Positions 1-10,912 of a stretch of 64,000 bases of DNA are shown piece by piece. Origin of the DNA: Prorocentrum cordatum. Taxonomy: Eukaryota; Sar; Dinophyceae; Prorocentrales; Prorocentraceae. The notes under the pieces are model-generated. The model was not told the origin of the DNA, made no database searches, and worked only from the letters and a program-made list of their open reading frames with translations. Each line of letters begins with the position of its first letter. The first letter of the stretch is position 1. Made by a program: the position numbers and the translations under genes. Location of the stretch: positions 320,001 through 384,000 of the forward strand of contig CAUYUJ010018871.1 of assembly GCA_963575745.1 (NCBI GenBank), given 5' to 3'.

Positions 1-24
1 ACTACGACTACTACGACTACTACG

Positions 25-73
<49 letters not shown>

Positions 74-90
74 TTAGTGTTTCTTCTACG

Positions 91-121
<31 letters not shown>

Positions 122-197
122 TTACTACGACTACTACGCCTACTCTCGCGATTAACATTCTTTACGACTACGAATTCGACCACTACCACTACTACTG

Positions 198-234
<37 letters not shown>

Positions 235-235
235 G

Positions 236-280
<45 letters not shown>

Positions 281-545
281 GCTGCTACCTTCGATATCAG
301 TAATAGTGCTACCAGTTCTACTAGCATTACCACTGCTACACCCATTTGCCCTACCAGTACTAGTGGGATTGTTCGCACTATTAGTATCACCATTCTCACC
401 AGCACTACTAGAGTTAGTAGTTCGCTAGTACTACTCGTACTACTCGTACTAGAGCTAGTGTTAGCACTCGCATTTGTACTAGCACTCGCCGCGGTGGCCG
501 CCGTTACCGTCACCTCCCCCCCTTTCCCCCCCAACCCCACGTAGC
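1..545. repeat. Degenerate (CTA/ACT)n trinucleotide repeat
   Basis: Positions 1-290 are almost pure CTA/ACT triplets. From 290 to 545 the same period-3 pattern decays. The apparent Leu- or Thr-rich reading frame is only the repeat translated, so no gene is called. Confidence 0.9.
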
Positions 546-577
546 ACGCGTTACCCCCCAGCAAAAAAAACAGTTTC

Positions 578-1011
578 CTCGGGGGGTATGTCGAGGATTC
601 GCCACGTTGCCGCCTGTCGCCGTCTTGGGAAGTATGTCGAGGATTTGTCACGTTGCCGCCCTTTGCGTCCTGTGGGGGTATGTCGATGATTCGCCACGCT
701 GCCGGCCTTTGCCGCCTTTGGGGTCATGTGGAGGATTCGCCACGTTGCCCCCCCGTTGCCGTCAGTTGCCCTTTCGGGGGGCATGTCAAGGATTCGCCAC
801 GTTGCCGCCCGTTGCCGCCTCGGGAGGTATGCTGAGTATTCGCCGTGTTGCCGCCCTCTTGCCGCCTCAGGGGGTATGTCAAGGATTCGCCATGTTGCCG
901 CATGCTGCCGCTTCGGGGGGTATGTCTCGAGGATTCGCCACGTCGCCGCCCGGTGCCGCCTCGAGGGGGGCTGTCTTGGATTCGCCTTGTTGCCGCCTCA
1001 ATGCCGCTACA
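578..1011 (+). repeat. Tandem repeat, about 9 copies of a ~47-bp unit
   Basis: The unit reads roughly GGGGGTATGTCGAGGATTCG followed by CCACGTTGCCGCC and a short GTTGCCGCC tail. I count nine diverged copies starting near 578, 626, 672, 718, 773, 821, 868, 913 and 961. Several overlapping reading frames stay open because the repeat is stop-poor; none looks like a real gene. Confidence 0.85.
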
Positions 1012-1319
1012 CCACTTGGCTTACTTCGTTTTTCGGGGTCCACGGTGGCAAACATAGTGTTTGTCACATGATTGTGTGCACGACCGTTCGTTTTCCGTAT
1101 GACACCACACTATGACAGGCGATTTTGGTATCGACCCCATTCATCCCTGTCAAACAGTACAATGCGGTACACGTGTGTTGTTCTAAGGAGTGCTTGTGCT
1201 AAGAAAAACCCATTTCGAAAATTGCATTACGGGCCACACGCGCATCTTTCAAAGCCAGCAAGTTGTTTTGACAGTTGCCAATCACTGCTAGTCAAGATCT
1301 GTCCAAAACTCTTGATTCC

Positions 1320-1765
1320 ATCGTCGGGATTACCGCCGCCGCCGTCATCGTCGAAGTCGTCGGCCTCGTCAAAGTTCTGCGCGCGGGCACGCTTTCATCA
1401 CCAGCACAGTCGTCATCATCATTATGATCATCATCATCCGCATCATCGTTGCCACCGTCATTCTCACCACCATCTTCTGCATCACCATTACCAGCGTCGT
1501 CGTCAACATCGTATCGTCCACATGTCCACTGTCATCGCCATCGGCGTCAGAGTCATCACCACTGTCATGGCCATCGCCGTGAGCGCCGCGCTCGTCACTA
1601 TCGCCACGACCATTCCGCGACTGTGAGGATGAACTCGTTCGCGCGGTTGAGTTCTACGCGCCCGTGCGCTCATAGAGATCAGGGCCATATCAGTTGTGCC
1701 AACAAATTGCGGTTGGGAAGGTGGGATATTTGCACGGGCAGTGGAGTTGACGATGTCTAGACGGT
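1320..1765 (-). repeat. Dispersed repeat family D, most diverged copy
   Basis: Read on the minus strand, this block starts with a CCGTGCAAATATCCCACC-type segment, contains a CCGCAATTTG core and runs into a GTCATCGCCATCG-rich tail. The same order occurs at 2,200-2,970 (-), 45,795-46,500 (+) and 47,190-47,770 (+). Similarity to the other copies is only moderate, so this is the least certain member. Confidence 0.5.
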
Positions 1766-2199
1766 CAAATTGAATGTTCTTTACAATTTTAATAAAATAC
1801 AAAAAAAAAATCTCACCCTACCCCCGAGCCTGAACTTATCGACCCCCCTGGGACATGGCAAATTACATTTGCCCTGCCTCGTCGTTCATTTTCCATTTTG
1901 ATTCGTATCATCCCAGGCGGACCGGCACCTCTCCTCCTGCACCGCTGTCAACTGATACGATTTGCGCATCCATCCATTGCAAAAGATCGTGTCTCCACAG
2001 ATGCATACAAAAACAATGTCTACACGCGCGCACATGACGAAGTCTCACCAAACACATTACTCATACAAGCGCTTCAACTTAAAACAAAATAAATGACCAT
2101 CAGGTTGTGCATCACAAGTCTTACAGATTTGCTGCCCGCGCGCATTTATCGAAACCGTACGCGAAAAATAAAAAACAGTTGGTTGTATCAATCGCCCAG

Positions 2200-2970
2200 G
2201 ACCCGCATTCTCATCTCACCACGCGGTGCATCTGCGATGGTCGAGCAATAGCCCAGTGCACGAATCCGCGCCAGGCAGTTTAAATGCGAAGCACACGTGC
2301 GTGCCGCCACCCGCGCGTGTCGAAACCCTTCCAAAACAAGTTGTTTTCGAAACATTTCAAGAATAGAGCTCATCCGAAACATACGAATATGAATAAAACC
2401 GATTGTCAACAAACAAGTCTGCCAGGCTTGTTGCATTTCCGCGCGCGCGCAGTTGCTCACCATCATCCCCATCAGCGCCGCGACATCGTCATCGACAGTC
2501 GCTGCCATTGCCGCCATAATCAATCAAGCACCTTCATAACCGAAACATTGACATCATCACCGCCATCGTCGTGACCAGCATCGGCGTCGTCAGTGGCCTT
2601 GCTGTCGTCATTACCACCATCGCCACCATCATCGCTACTATCATCGTTGCCGTCGTAGTCGGCGTCATCATGATGCCGCGCCCGCCCGAGTCACCGACCA
2701 AGTTTCCGCGCGCCAGCGTGGACTTGAAGACGCGCTGGGAAGTCGCCATCGGGAAGCGCCATCGCGGCTGCGTCGGGTGCCAAACCAGTTGGCCGTTCTG
2801 GCCCCGAGCTTGTTCGCGCCAGCGCAGCCGCATAGATGCGCCAGCCAGTGCCAAAGAGTCAAAACAATCGCGGCCGCATGGGTTGTGCTACACAAGTTGC
2901 GGGTTCCAGAGTGGGATGGCTGCGCGAGCAGCAGAGCTGACAGCTCATTACTGAACATGAGTGAGCAGCA
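2200..2970 (-). repeat. Dispersed repeat family D, copy 2
   Basis: On the minus strand it reads CTGCTCGCGCAGCCATCCCA, then CCGCAACTTGTG, then TTTGGCACTGGCTGGCGCAT with TATGCGGCTGCGCT, then a GATGATGGTGGCGATGG-type tail. The same blocks occur in the same order at 47,190-47,770. No reading frame is conserved between copies, so I read it as a non-coding dispersed repeat. Confidence 0.7.
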
Positions 2971-2974
2971 CCGC

Positions 2975-3110
2975 CTAGATTGCACGACATAGCTTGCACC
3001 CCATAGATTGCGACACACACGGCTCGCACCACATAACTTGCGCCACATAGCTTGCAACACCTACCCGGTACCACACACATTATAGTACATAGAGCGCAGA
3101 CAATACGTCA
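2975..3110 (-). repeat. Short tandem repeat, ~16-bp unit, attached to family D
   Basis: The + strand shows units such as CCACATAGCTTGCA, CCCATAGATTGCG and CCACATAACTTGCG. The reverse-complement motif (TTGTGCAATCTATGTGG-like) recurs at 35,265-35,355 and 45,795-45,850. At 2.98 kb and 45.8 kb it sits at the same end of the dispersed family D repeat, which suggests a composite unit. Confidence 0.6.
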
Positions 3111-5070
3111 CATATCCAGGGTGCGAAATGCATGATTGGGCGGCCCATGTTGGCAAACATTTTCCGATGGGTTCAGGATATAAATCCACCAGTGGAGGGT
3201 TCGTCCATTTATCCGGGTGACTGTATGGTTGGTCGGGCGATGAGTTGGTTGGTTAGGCAGTTAGTCGGTTGGTTGGTTGGGGTTGCGTTCTGTCAGCAGG
3301 CTGGCAAGTTGGTTGGTTGATTGGTTGGTTGCTCACGTGTTTTATGTGCTGGTCGTTTGGAACTTCACCGGTTGGCTGATTACCTAGTTTTGGGTGGGAG
3401 GGTGGGCGGCACCCGCTCGCTCCGTGGACACGAATTTCAGCGGGCCTCTGTAAGCCCAGTGAGGTGTTGAGCAAATCCAGTAGCGCCCGTGATCATTATC
3501 ACGACGATGGGCGTGGTCCGACTGACCCGCACCGTGGAGAACACGAGGTCCTAGAAACGCGCAGATGATGCCAGCGCGTGGTCGCTACACCGTTCAATCG
3601 CGCAGCACGTTGCAGCGCCCATGCGAGTGTAACCCCATGCGTGCGGAACCCCATGCGTGTGGAACCTCCATGGGGTTGCAAGAGCTTCGGGGCGCGGAAC
3701 CCCTGGAGGTCCAAAGGCCACGGCGTGCGAACCACATGGCGACCACAGCTCGGCCTTTGTGCACCAGGACAGGCATTCAAATCGCAGGACTGTCGTCCTT
3801 GATGCAAGCACTGCTTGGAGAAGTTGGCCTCTCATGCTGGCAACGCTTGGCTTGCAGAGCGACACCGTGCACGATGGCGGGGGGACGGAAAAAAGGGTGA
3901 GTTTGGTCATGGTGGTTTGGCAGTGGTTTTGGGCCAGGGTTGGTTGAAAGGTTCGCGCCGTGGCAGCACGAGGTGAGAGAAGACGAACGCATCAGAAGGG
4001 GTTTGGTCGACAATGACTTGAAATTGCGAGGTCGGGAAAAGAGATGCGTAAATGAAAGAACTGGTTCGGTCTTGGTGTTTTCGTTGCGGGGTGGGTACCA
4101 AACAGATGTGTTGGCCAGAATTCCGCGAGGCTTGGATCACATGCAAAACGTTGGGGAGCACTTGGTAGGGCGTTTGTTGCGGATGATGGTACACGCGGGC
4201 CGCATAAACCTTACTCGACAGCTAACGTGCCGCGACGTGCCAGAGGCACCATTGCGGAGAACCCAAACATCACAACGACCAGTTACACTTTGTCTTGTTG
4301 CCGTTCCGATTATGTTACCCAAGGGGCGCAGCCAGATCAGCTCGGAAAACGCGTCGGGATGAAACCGAGCAGGCTTGGGAGACAATTTTGACGCGGCCCA
4401 ACAGAAACAATGTTTGATATCCTGGGGTTCGCGGGTACAAGTGAGAGCATGAATATGCCAGCCCCGCACGGGGACAGGTCTTGGCAGTAACATTAGTTCG
4501 TGGAACCCATCGGAAGCACGAGCGAGCAAACACACTGGCTTGTGAAAACTGCGCAGCACGTTTTTTCTTTGGTGGATCGAATGTCCACTGCATGTCCCGG
4601 GCCATTAGCTCTGCTGCATCGAACTGCCACGGCAAGTCCTGGGCCATTCCCAGCCACGTTGGGTACGAGTTCGCCATTGCAAGGAATTTCAAAGGAAAGG
4701 CATGCAACACAGTCACGCATTATTTGAGCGTTCTCCCGCGTGGGCCACCATGACGGCGCCAGCAAACATTACTCAAACGTAAGTCGACGATGTCGGATGA
4801 ATGACGGGGGAGTGACGCACGGCGCAGCAGGATTCACATGTGAAGCAATTTGAATATTGTTCGATCGGGGTGGACAGGCAGCAAGGCTATTTCATTGGTT
4901 TTCACCCGAGTACCTGATGGGTCGCCGCACTGTTATTGATGATGCCATAATTAATTGCATATGTTGCCTTTGTAGTCTGTTGTGTTCTTTGTGGAGAAGT
5001 CCGCTGCTAGTGATTCTGAGCATCCCGCTCGCACTTGCACGCTATTGCCTTGCGTGTCCCCTTCCTCAAC
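3110..5070. other. Unassigned intergenic stretch
   Basis: About 2 kb with no recognisable gene. It contains a degenerate GGTT run at 3,225-3,345 and several overlapping reading frames of 60-140 codons on both strands with no family resemblance that I can see. I call no gene here. Confidence 0.5.
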
Positions 5071-5074
5071 GTGT

Positions 5075-6455
5075 CGGGCAACGGGCGCGAGCGCGTGTGG
5101 GTGCGCGCGGGCGCGCGCACATGTGTATGCGTGTGTGTGGTTGTGCTCGTGTGCGTGTGCGTGTGTATGTGTGCGTATGTTGTGTGTTGTGTGTTTCTGT
5201 CGTCTGTGGTTTGTGGTCTGTGGTGTGTGGTGCGTGGTGTGCGGTGTGAGGTGTGCGGTGTGTGGTGTGTGGTGTGTGGTGTGTGGTGTGTGGTGTGGTG
5301 TGTGTTGGGTGTGGTTTGTTGTTTGTGATGGATGTGTGTGTGTTGTGTATTGTGTGTTGGGTGGTGTGTGGTGCTTGGTGTGTGGTGCACGGTGTGCGTT
5401 GTGCGGTTTACGGTGTATGGTGTGTGGTGTGCGGGGTTTTGTGTGTGAGTGTGTGTTGCTTTGTGTCTTGTGCGTTATGCGTTGTGTGGTTTGTGGAGAG
5501 TTGTGTGGTGTGTGTGTGGCGTATGGTGTGGGATGTGTGGTGTGTGGTGTGTGAGGTTGTGTGTGATTGTGGGTGTGATTGTGTGTACGCCTCGACGCTG
5601 CGCGCGGGGCCGCGACGCCAAAAAGTGTGTGTGTGTGTGTGTGCGGTCGGCGTTGTGTGTACGGTGTGGTGTGTGTGTGTTCTGGATTGTGGGTTGTGTT
5701 GTGTTGTGTGCTGTGTGGTGTGCCTTGTGAGGCGCGTGTCGTCCGTGTTGGGTAGTGTGTGTAGTGTGGTGTGTGTTGTGTGTGTGTTGTGTGTATGGTG
5801 TGTCTTGTGTGTTGTGTGTTGCGTGTGTGTTCTCCTCCGCTTCGACGCTGCGCAAGAGGCCGCGACTGGCTAAAGCGTGTGCGTGTGTGTGTGTGCACGT
5901 GTATGTGTGTGTGCGTGTGCGTGTGCGTGTGTGTGGTGCGTGTGTGCGTGTGTGCATGTGCGTGTGTGTGTGTGTGCGTGTGTGTGCGTGTGTCTGAGTG
6001 TGTCTGTGTGTCTCTGTGTCTGTGTGTCTGTGCGTCTGTGTGTCTGTGTGTCTGTGTGTGTGATGTTTGTGTGCGTGCGTGCGTGCGTGTCTGTGTGTCT
6101 GGGTGCGTGTGCCTGTGTGAGCGTGTCTGTGTGTATGTGTCGGTGTGTATGTGTGTGTCTGTGTGTGCCTGTGTGTGTCTGTGTGTCTGTCTGTGTGTGG
6201 GGGTCTGTATGTTTCTTTATGTGTCTGTGTGTGTCTGTGTGTGTGCTTGTGTGTGTCTGTGTGTGTTCGTGTGTATGTCTGCGTCTGTGTTTGTGTCTGT
6301 GTTTGTGTCTGTGTGTGTGTCTGTGCGTGTCTCTGTGTGTGTGTCGCTGTGTGTGTGTCTGTGTGTGCGTGTCTGTGCGTGTGTCTGTGTGTGTCGCTGT
6401 GTGTGTGTGTCTGTGTCTTCGTGTGTCTGTGTATGTCTGTGTGTGTTCGTTCGTT
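5075..6455 (+). repeat. 1.4-kb G/T-rich (TG)n / (TGTGTCT)n tract
   Basis: The + strand is almost entirely G and T, starting as TGTGGTGTG units and changing to TGTGTCTGTG units after about 5,990. It is interrupted by two related islands of about 37 bp at 5,588-5,624 and 5,839-5,875 (both contain TCGACGCTGCGC and GGCCGCGAC), spaced 251 bp apart. Long Cys/Val or Thr/His frames here are translated repeat. Confidence 0.9.
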
Positions 6456-6459
6456 GCCC

Positions 6460-7145
6460 GCCCAAAGCGGAAGCACCGTGTCTTCGCACCGTCTCATACC
6501 AGGCTGGCCACGGCAAGCAATGCAGGCTGCAGTGGATGAGGGGGGGTCAAGTGGATGGGGCACGGTCCATTGTGCAGCCACCCAACGCAAACTACACCCC
6601 GCACGCTGCTCTTGCCGCACCCATCCGCCTGGACCGGCCCCTTTCCCAGCACTGGGCACACCGACACTCACACGATTTGCTAGCAACGCACGCCACCTAT
6701 TTGGTGGTTGCCGTTGTCGGTTTTGGTGGGTGGACCAGCCCGTTCCAGGTGGCGTGATGGGGCGGCATTTGCACCGCGCGACTCCGCACAAGGCTCACAG
6801 TAGCCAGTGGGAGCGCGGGTGGGTGAGAGAGCGTGTTTGAGTCACACGCGTGTGCGCGTGTAAAAAGGGAGGAGGGGAGAGGGGCCTCGAAGAGGTTCAG
6901 CCCGCCGGCCACGTCCATGCCATCACACCTGAAGGGGAGGAAGGAGGAGGGGGGGGGAGGAAGGTGGAGGGAGGAGAGGAGGGGACAGGCCAGAAGGAGG
7001 GAACGTGGCGAGGAGGCAGAAGGCCAGGCAGGAGGCAGAGGAAAGGGGAGGGGGAGGGGAGGGAGAGGACGACGAAATGACTAATCGGGGTCCCGGGCCA
7101 GCGCTCCAGGCATGGAGCCAGTGGCTCCGGATGCCACGCCGCTAC
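6460..7145. other. Unassigned spacer with a purine-rich GGAGG stretch
   Basis: Unique-looking sequence from 6,460 to 6,830, then a G/A-rich block at 6,860-7,075. No gene is supported. Confidence 0.5.
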
Positions 7146-7149
7146 ACGT

Positions 7150-7540
7150 CACAGCGCAGCACAGCGCAGCACAGCCGCGTGTGTGCGTGTTTGTGGCAGC
7201 ACATCACAGCACAACACAGCACATCACGACACAGCACATCACGACCTGTGTTTCTGTCTGTGTCTGTGTGTGTTTGTGGGTGTGTGTCTATGTGTGTTGA
7301 TGTGTGTCTCTGTGTATGTGTGTGTGTCTTTATGTGTGTCTTTGTGTGTGTGTGTCTCTGGGTGTGTCTCTTTGTGTGTCTGTGTGTTGTGTCTTTGTGT
7401 GTGTGTCTCTGTGTGTGTCTCGGTGTGTGTCTCTGTGTGTCTCTGTGTGTGTGGGTGTCTGTGTGTGTCTCTGTGTGTGTGTCTGTGTGTGTTTGTGTGT
7501 GTGTCTCGGTGTATGTTTCTGTGTGCGTCTCGGTGTTAGG
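7150..7540 (+). repeat. (CAGCA)n followed by (TGTGTCT)n tract
   Basis: Positions 7,152-7,240 are CAGCACAGC / ACATCACGAC units. Positions 7,245-7,540 are TGTGTGTCTCTGTG units, like the later part of the 5.1-6.5 kb tract. Confidence 0.85.
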
Positions 7541-7544
7541 ATGT

Positions 7545-8150
7545 GCGAGGAGAGGTTGTTATCTGATTATATTGTCGCTTATGTTGTCCCAGAATTCAGA
7601 ACTCATGAATATTGACAATGTTGCTCTATGAAACAAATGGAAAAGTTATTGTAGTTCAATGGATTGCACAACAAAACGAAACAACCGAATGCCTTCATTT
7701 CCCCCCCCCGACTGCGGGGGAAGCTGCTGCGTATTTTTGTTCGCGCAGATCGTTGACCACGGACCGAAGCCTTCCTTAACTTGAGTAGAAGTGAACAGGA
7801 GGGAAAGGGGAGGATGAGGAGACCGGCTCGCCATCCCCCGAAATCGGACCATGGATGATGGATGATCGGGCGAGTTGGCGAGCTGTCTGGTGTTTCGTTT
7901 TTGTGGACCGAGCACGCGTCAACTAGCTTCAAGTAGACCACCAGATGGAAGAAGCGACGCGCACAGCGCAAAAAAGGGAGCAGCGGACCGAAACCGCGGA
8001 GGAGAGGGGGCCAGGTGGTCCAGGTGGTCACCAGGAACGATCGCTCGGGCCGCCTCGTGCCGCGGCATGGCCAGCGACAGAAGCGGCAGTGAACAAATAC
8101 TCCGCCGTGCCGCCGATGGCACTAGCCCTGGGCCCATGTTCAAAGGCCTT
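7545..8150. other. Unassigned stretch
   Basis: Mixed-composition sequence with no family-like coding signal on either strand. I see nothing I can name. Confidence 0.4.
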
Positions 8151-8290
8151 TGAAACCGACGGCCCAAGATGCATCACCCACGATGGCCCAAGATGGCCTC
8201 AGACGCCCCCGAGAGACTCAAGATACCTCCAAGACGGCCCAAGGCCCAAGACCAAGACGCCCCCAAGGGCTCAAGAGGCCTCCTCCTCCC
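8150..8290 (+). repeat. CCAAGA-type degenerate minisatellite, locus 1
   Basis: Repeated GGCCCAAGA(T/C)GGCC and GCCCCCAAG motifs spaced 10-20 bp. The same word family forms larger arrays at 20,225-20,930 and 61,130-61,650 (same orientation) and at 45,160-45,700 and 47,790-48,520 (reverse complement, GGGCCTCTTGGG). Confidence 0.7.
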
Positions 8291-8694
8291 TTTTCCTTTC
8301 TTCTCCTCCCTCTCCTACTCCTCCTCCTCTTCCAAACCGACTCGGGAAACATTGAACACTTGGTCCGATAGCCAAGCCCAGGCAGGGGGGCCCGGGGGCC
8401 CCCGCAGCGGTGGTTCGCCGTAGGGTTACTCAATCGTATTCGATTCGTAGCGGGCTTCGCCCCGCCTTCCGCCCAGCCCGCAACGCGGCGCGGCGAGCAA
8501 AGGGGCGGGCCAAGATTCAGAGAAGGGGGCTCTCAGTTGAGGAGGACGTCTCGAGCGAGATGCTGCAGATGCTGCATTCCGATAGCCCCTCGGTCCGTCG
8601 GTCGTCGGTCGCGTCGAGAATCTCTTCTGAGCCTCATCCTGCTCCTCGCTCCTTCTCGGAAGCCCTCTAGCTCTAGCTCAAGCGCTAAGAAGGC

Positions 8695-8875
8695 CTAAGA
8701 GGTCAAGTGTTTCGAGCTCTTCTTGAGCTCGGCCGCCGAGCGCTTCCCATCGGCCAACTTCTTCTGCTCAGAGGTCAACTCCGTCAACTCATCCTGCTGC
8801 TGTTGCTGCGAGTTCTGGTTCACCGCGGCCACCAGCTCTTCCACGTAGAAACGCACGGCGTACGTAAACATAAAC
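8695..8875 (-). CDS. Possible terminal exon of the unrecognised minus-strand gene
   Basis: On the minus strand a frame reads FMFTYAVRFYVEELVAAVNQ, then a Gln-rich stretch and a Lys/Glu-rich tail (ELTSEQKKLADGKRSAAELK), ending at a TAG near 8,697. The segment has normal-looking amino-acid usage, unlike the repeats around it. A neighbouring frame just upstream (RWKEIIADLRQ, about 8,880-8,915) may be another exon piece. Linking it to the blocks at 10.3-13.9 kb is inference from strand and position only. Function unknown. Confidence 0.3.
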
Positions 8876-9029
8876 TTGTCGGAGGTCGGCGATGATTTCC
8901 TTCCATCGGCGCGCTGGGCCCTTTCCCTGGCGCGCGGAGCGCGCTAGGGGCGGCGGCGGAGGCGCCGCCGCCGAGAGGGCCCATCGCCGAACCAAGAAAG
9001 CCGCGCCGACCTCATAACGTGCCCGCCTG

Positions 9030-9240
9030 TACGCGAGGGGGGAGGAGGAGGAGGAGGAGGAGGAGGAGGAGGAGGAGGAGGAGGAGGGAGAGGAGGAGGA
9101 GGAGGAGGAGGAGGAGGAGACGTAGGAGGAGGAGGAGAGGAGGGGGAGGAGAGGCAAGAGGAGGAGAGGAGGAGGAGGAGGAGGAGGGAAGGGGAGAGAG
9201 AGAGGAGAGGAGGAGGAGAAGGAGGAGGAGGAGGACGAGG
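9030..9240 (+). repeat. (GGA)n purine tract
   Basis: About 210 bp of GGA triplets with small interruptions on the + strand. It forms one arm of an imperfect inverted pair with the CCT tract at 9,310-9,492. Confidence 0.9.
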
Positions 9241-9309
9241 ACCTCATCCGCAAATGCGAGGGTTCGAACGCGCCCCGCCCCGGGGGGGGGGGGGGGCGGG
9301 CGGGCCCCC

Positions 9310-9492
9310 CCCTCCTCCTACCCCCCTTCCTCCTCCTCCTCCTCCCCCTCCTCCTTTCCTCCCCCCCCCTCCTCCTCCTCCTCCTCCTCCTCCTCCTCCT
9401 CCTCCTCCTCCTCCTCCTCCTCCTGCCTCCTCCTGCTCCTCCTCCTCCTCCTCCTCCTCTTCCTCCTCCTCCTCCTCCTCCTCCTCCTCCAG
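9310..9492 (+). repeat. (CCT)n pyrimidine tract
   Basis: CCT/CTC triplets on the + strand, preceded by a G-run and C-run at 9,283-9,308. It is the reverse complement of the GGA tract 70-80 bp upstream. Confidence 0.9.
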
Positions 9493-9499
9493 CTTCACC

Positions 9500-9660
9500 G
9501 CGACCCCGGCACCCAGCCCTCTTTAGGATGGGTGGCCACCGGGGTCAGGCGTGTGAGGGCGCCGTCCAGTCCCAGCAGCACTATACACCCCCTCGGCCTG
9601 CGGGCAACGGCCCCTGACCCAGGCTGGGGGGGAAGTGAAACAAGCGAAAGTAACACACCT
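9500..9660 (-). CDS. Possible exon, minus strand (unrecognised gene)
   Basis: On the minus strand the frame reads RGCIVLLGLDGALTRLTPVA and continues THPKEGWVPG. This is ordinary protein-like sequence squeezed between GGA/CCT tracts. A second protein-like piece (VDKRAPERPEASMSGWRRGA) lies near 9,850-9,960. Both could belong to the same gene as the blocks at 10.3-13.9 kb. No domain recognised; exon limits are not determined. Confidence 0.3.
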
Positions 9661-10339
9661 GCGAGGGCGGCCCGGGAGGGGGAAGGAGGGGGCGGGGGGC
9701 GGGGGGCGGTCATCGTGTCGTGGCGTTGGAATGGCTGCCGTCTCCTCCTCTACCTGTACCTCCTCATCAGTCTCAACGTAGTTGTTGTTTCTGCCTCCGC
9801 CTCATCCTCCTCCTCCTCAGCCTCTACGTGCTCCTCCGTGCCACGGCCGCTTCTCCTCTTCCTCTTCTGGTTCCGCCGCCTCTACCCCCTCCTCCTGTCT
9901 CCGGGCGCCTCGGCGCCAACCGCTCATGCTGGCCTCAGGGCGTTCCGGGGCCCGCTTGTCGACCTCCTCCTCCTCCTCCTCCCCCTCCTCCTCCTCCTTA
10001 CTTACCCCTCCTCATCCTCCTCCTAAGGACTCCTCCTCCTCCTCCTCCTCCTCGGCGTCCTCGTCCTCGTCCTCCTCCACCAGGAGGAAACTCGCCCCGC
10101 CCCTTCCCCTGCCCCCTGGCCACCGGCCCTGGCCATCCGCGGCGGCGGGCGCGGCGAGCGGGGCGCCGAGCAGCTCGGGCGGCCCGAGTGGCTCACAGGC
10201 GCCGGCGGGCAGGGGGGAGGGGCAGGGCGGGGGGGCGAGAGCGATCTCGGGTGAACTCCCAGATGGCCGAAGCAGGCGAAATTGTTGAAACAATAGGTTT
10301 GCGTTGTTTTTTTTTATCCCCTTCCCTTTTCCGCCTCGG

Positions 10340-10912
10340 CGGCGCCGAGGAAGGGGCCGCTTGCAGGGCGAAGCAACTGGACAGGGCCACTGGAGTTCAT
10401 GAGGAACGCGTCGGGGCGGAAGCAGTAGACGGTGACCAAGTGCAGGAGGAGAGGGGAAAATGATGATGAGGAGGAGGAGAAGGAGGAAAGCGGAAGAAAG
10501 AACGAGAGGAGGATGAGACAAATAGGCAAATAGGAGTAGCCTCGGTCTCCTCCTGAGATCCTTCCCCTCCTCCCTCTCTCCTCCTTCTCCTCTCCACCCC
10601 CTCTCCCCCCTCTTCCGTCGCCGTTGGATCGAGCCTGAATCCCGTGCACCCCCGCGTCGCCCGAGCCCACCTTGTGCTCGACAGAAGCCTCGCGAGACTC
10701 GACAATCAGGTTGCACTTCAAGGGGTCCCGCTCCTCCTGCACCATCCACGCCGGCACGCAAGATGGCGACAACGGCGATTTGCTGCCCTTGCCATAAACG
10801 AAGAACTTCAAGCCCTGGAACTCTGCCACCTCCACAGAACTCGCAATCGGAGTGATCGAACGCGGCCGTGCAAGTTCAAGCGCAGCTGCTGGCTCCTCCT
10901 GCCGTCGTACCA
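10340..10912 (-). CDS. Unrecognised minus-strand gene, coding blocks around AEFQGLKFFVYG
   Basis: Minus-strand block 10,640-10,912 reads RRQEEPAAALELARPRSITP, then EVAEFQGLKFFVYGKGSKSP and WMVQEERDPLKCNLIVESRE, which looks like a folded domain. A pyrimidine-rich gap on the + strand (10,445-10,630) that resembles an intron separates it from a further block at 10,340-10,445 (LVTVYCFRPDAFLMNSSGPV). The block connects to the upstream coding block through a one-base frame change near 10,910. Function unknown. Confidence 0.45.

Noticed and set aside
77-544. 155-codon Leu/Thr-rich frame
   Set aside because: It is the translated CTA repeat; no non-repetitive coding sequence.
4951-6757. Long Cys/Val and His/Thr frames of up to 438 codons on both strands
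   Set aside because: They come from the (TG)n tract, which is stop-free in several frames; no conserved protein features.
9019-10026. 335-codon Arg/Ser/Leu-rich frame on the + strand
   Set aside because: It crosses GGA and CCT tracts and is antisense to more protein-like blocks.
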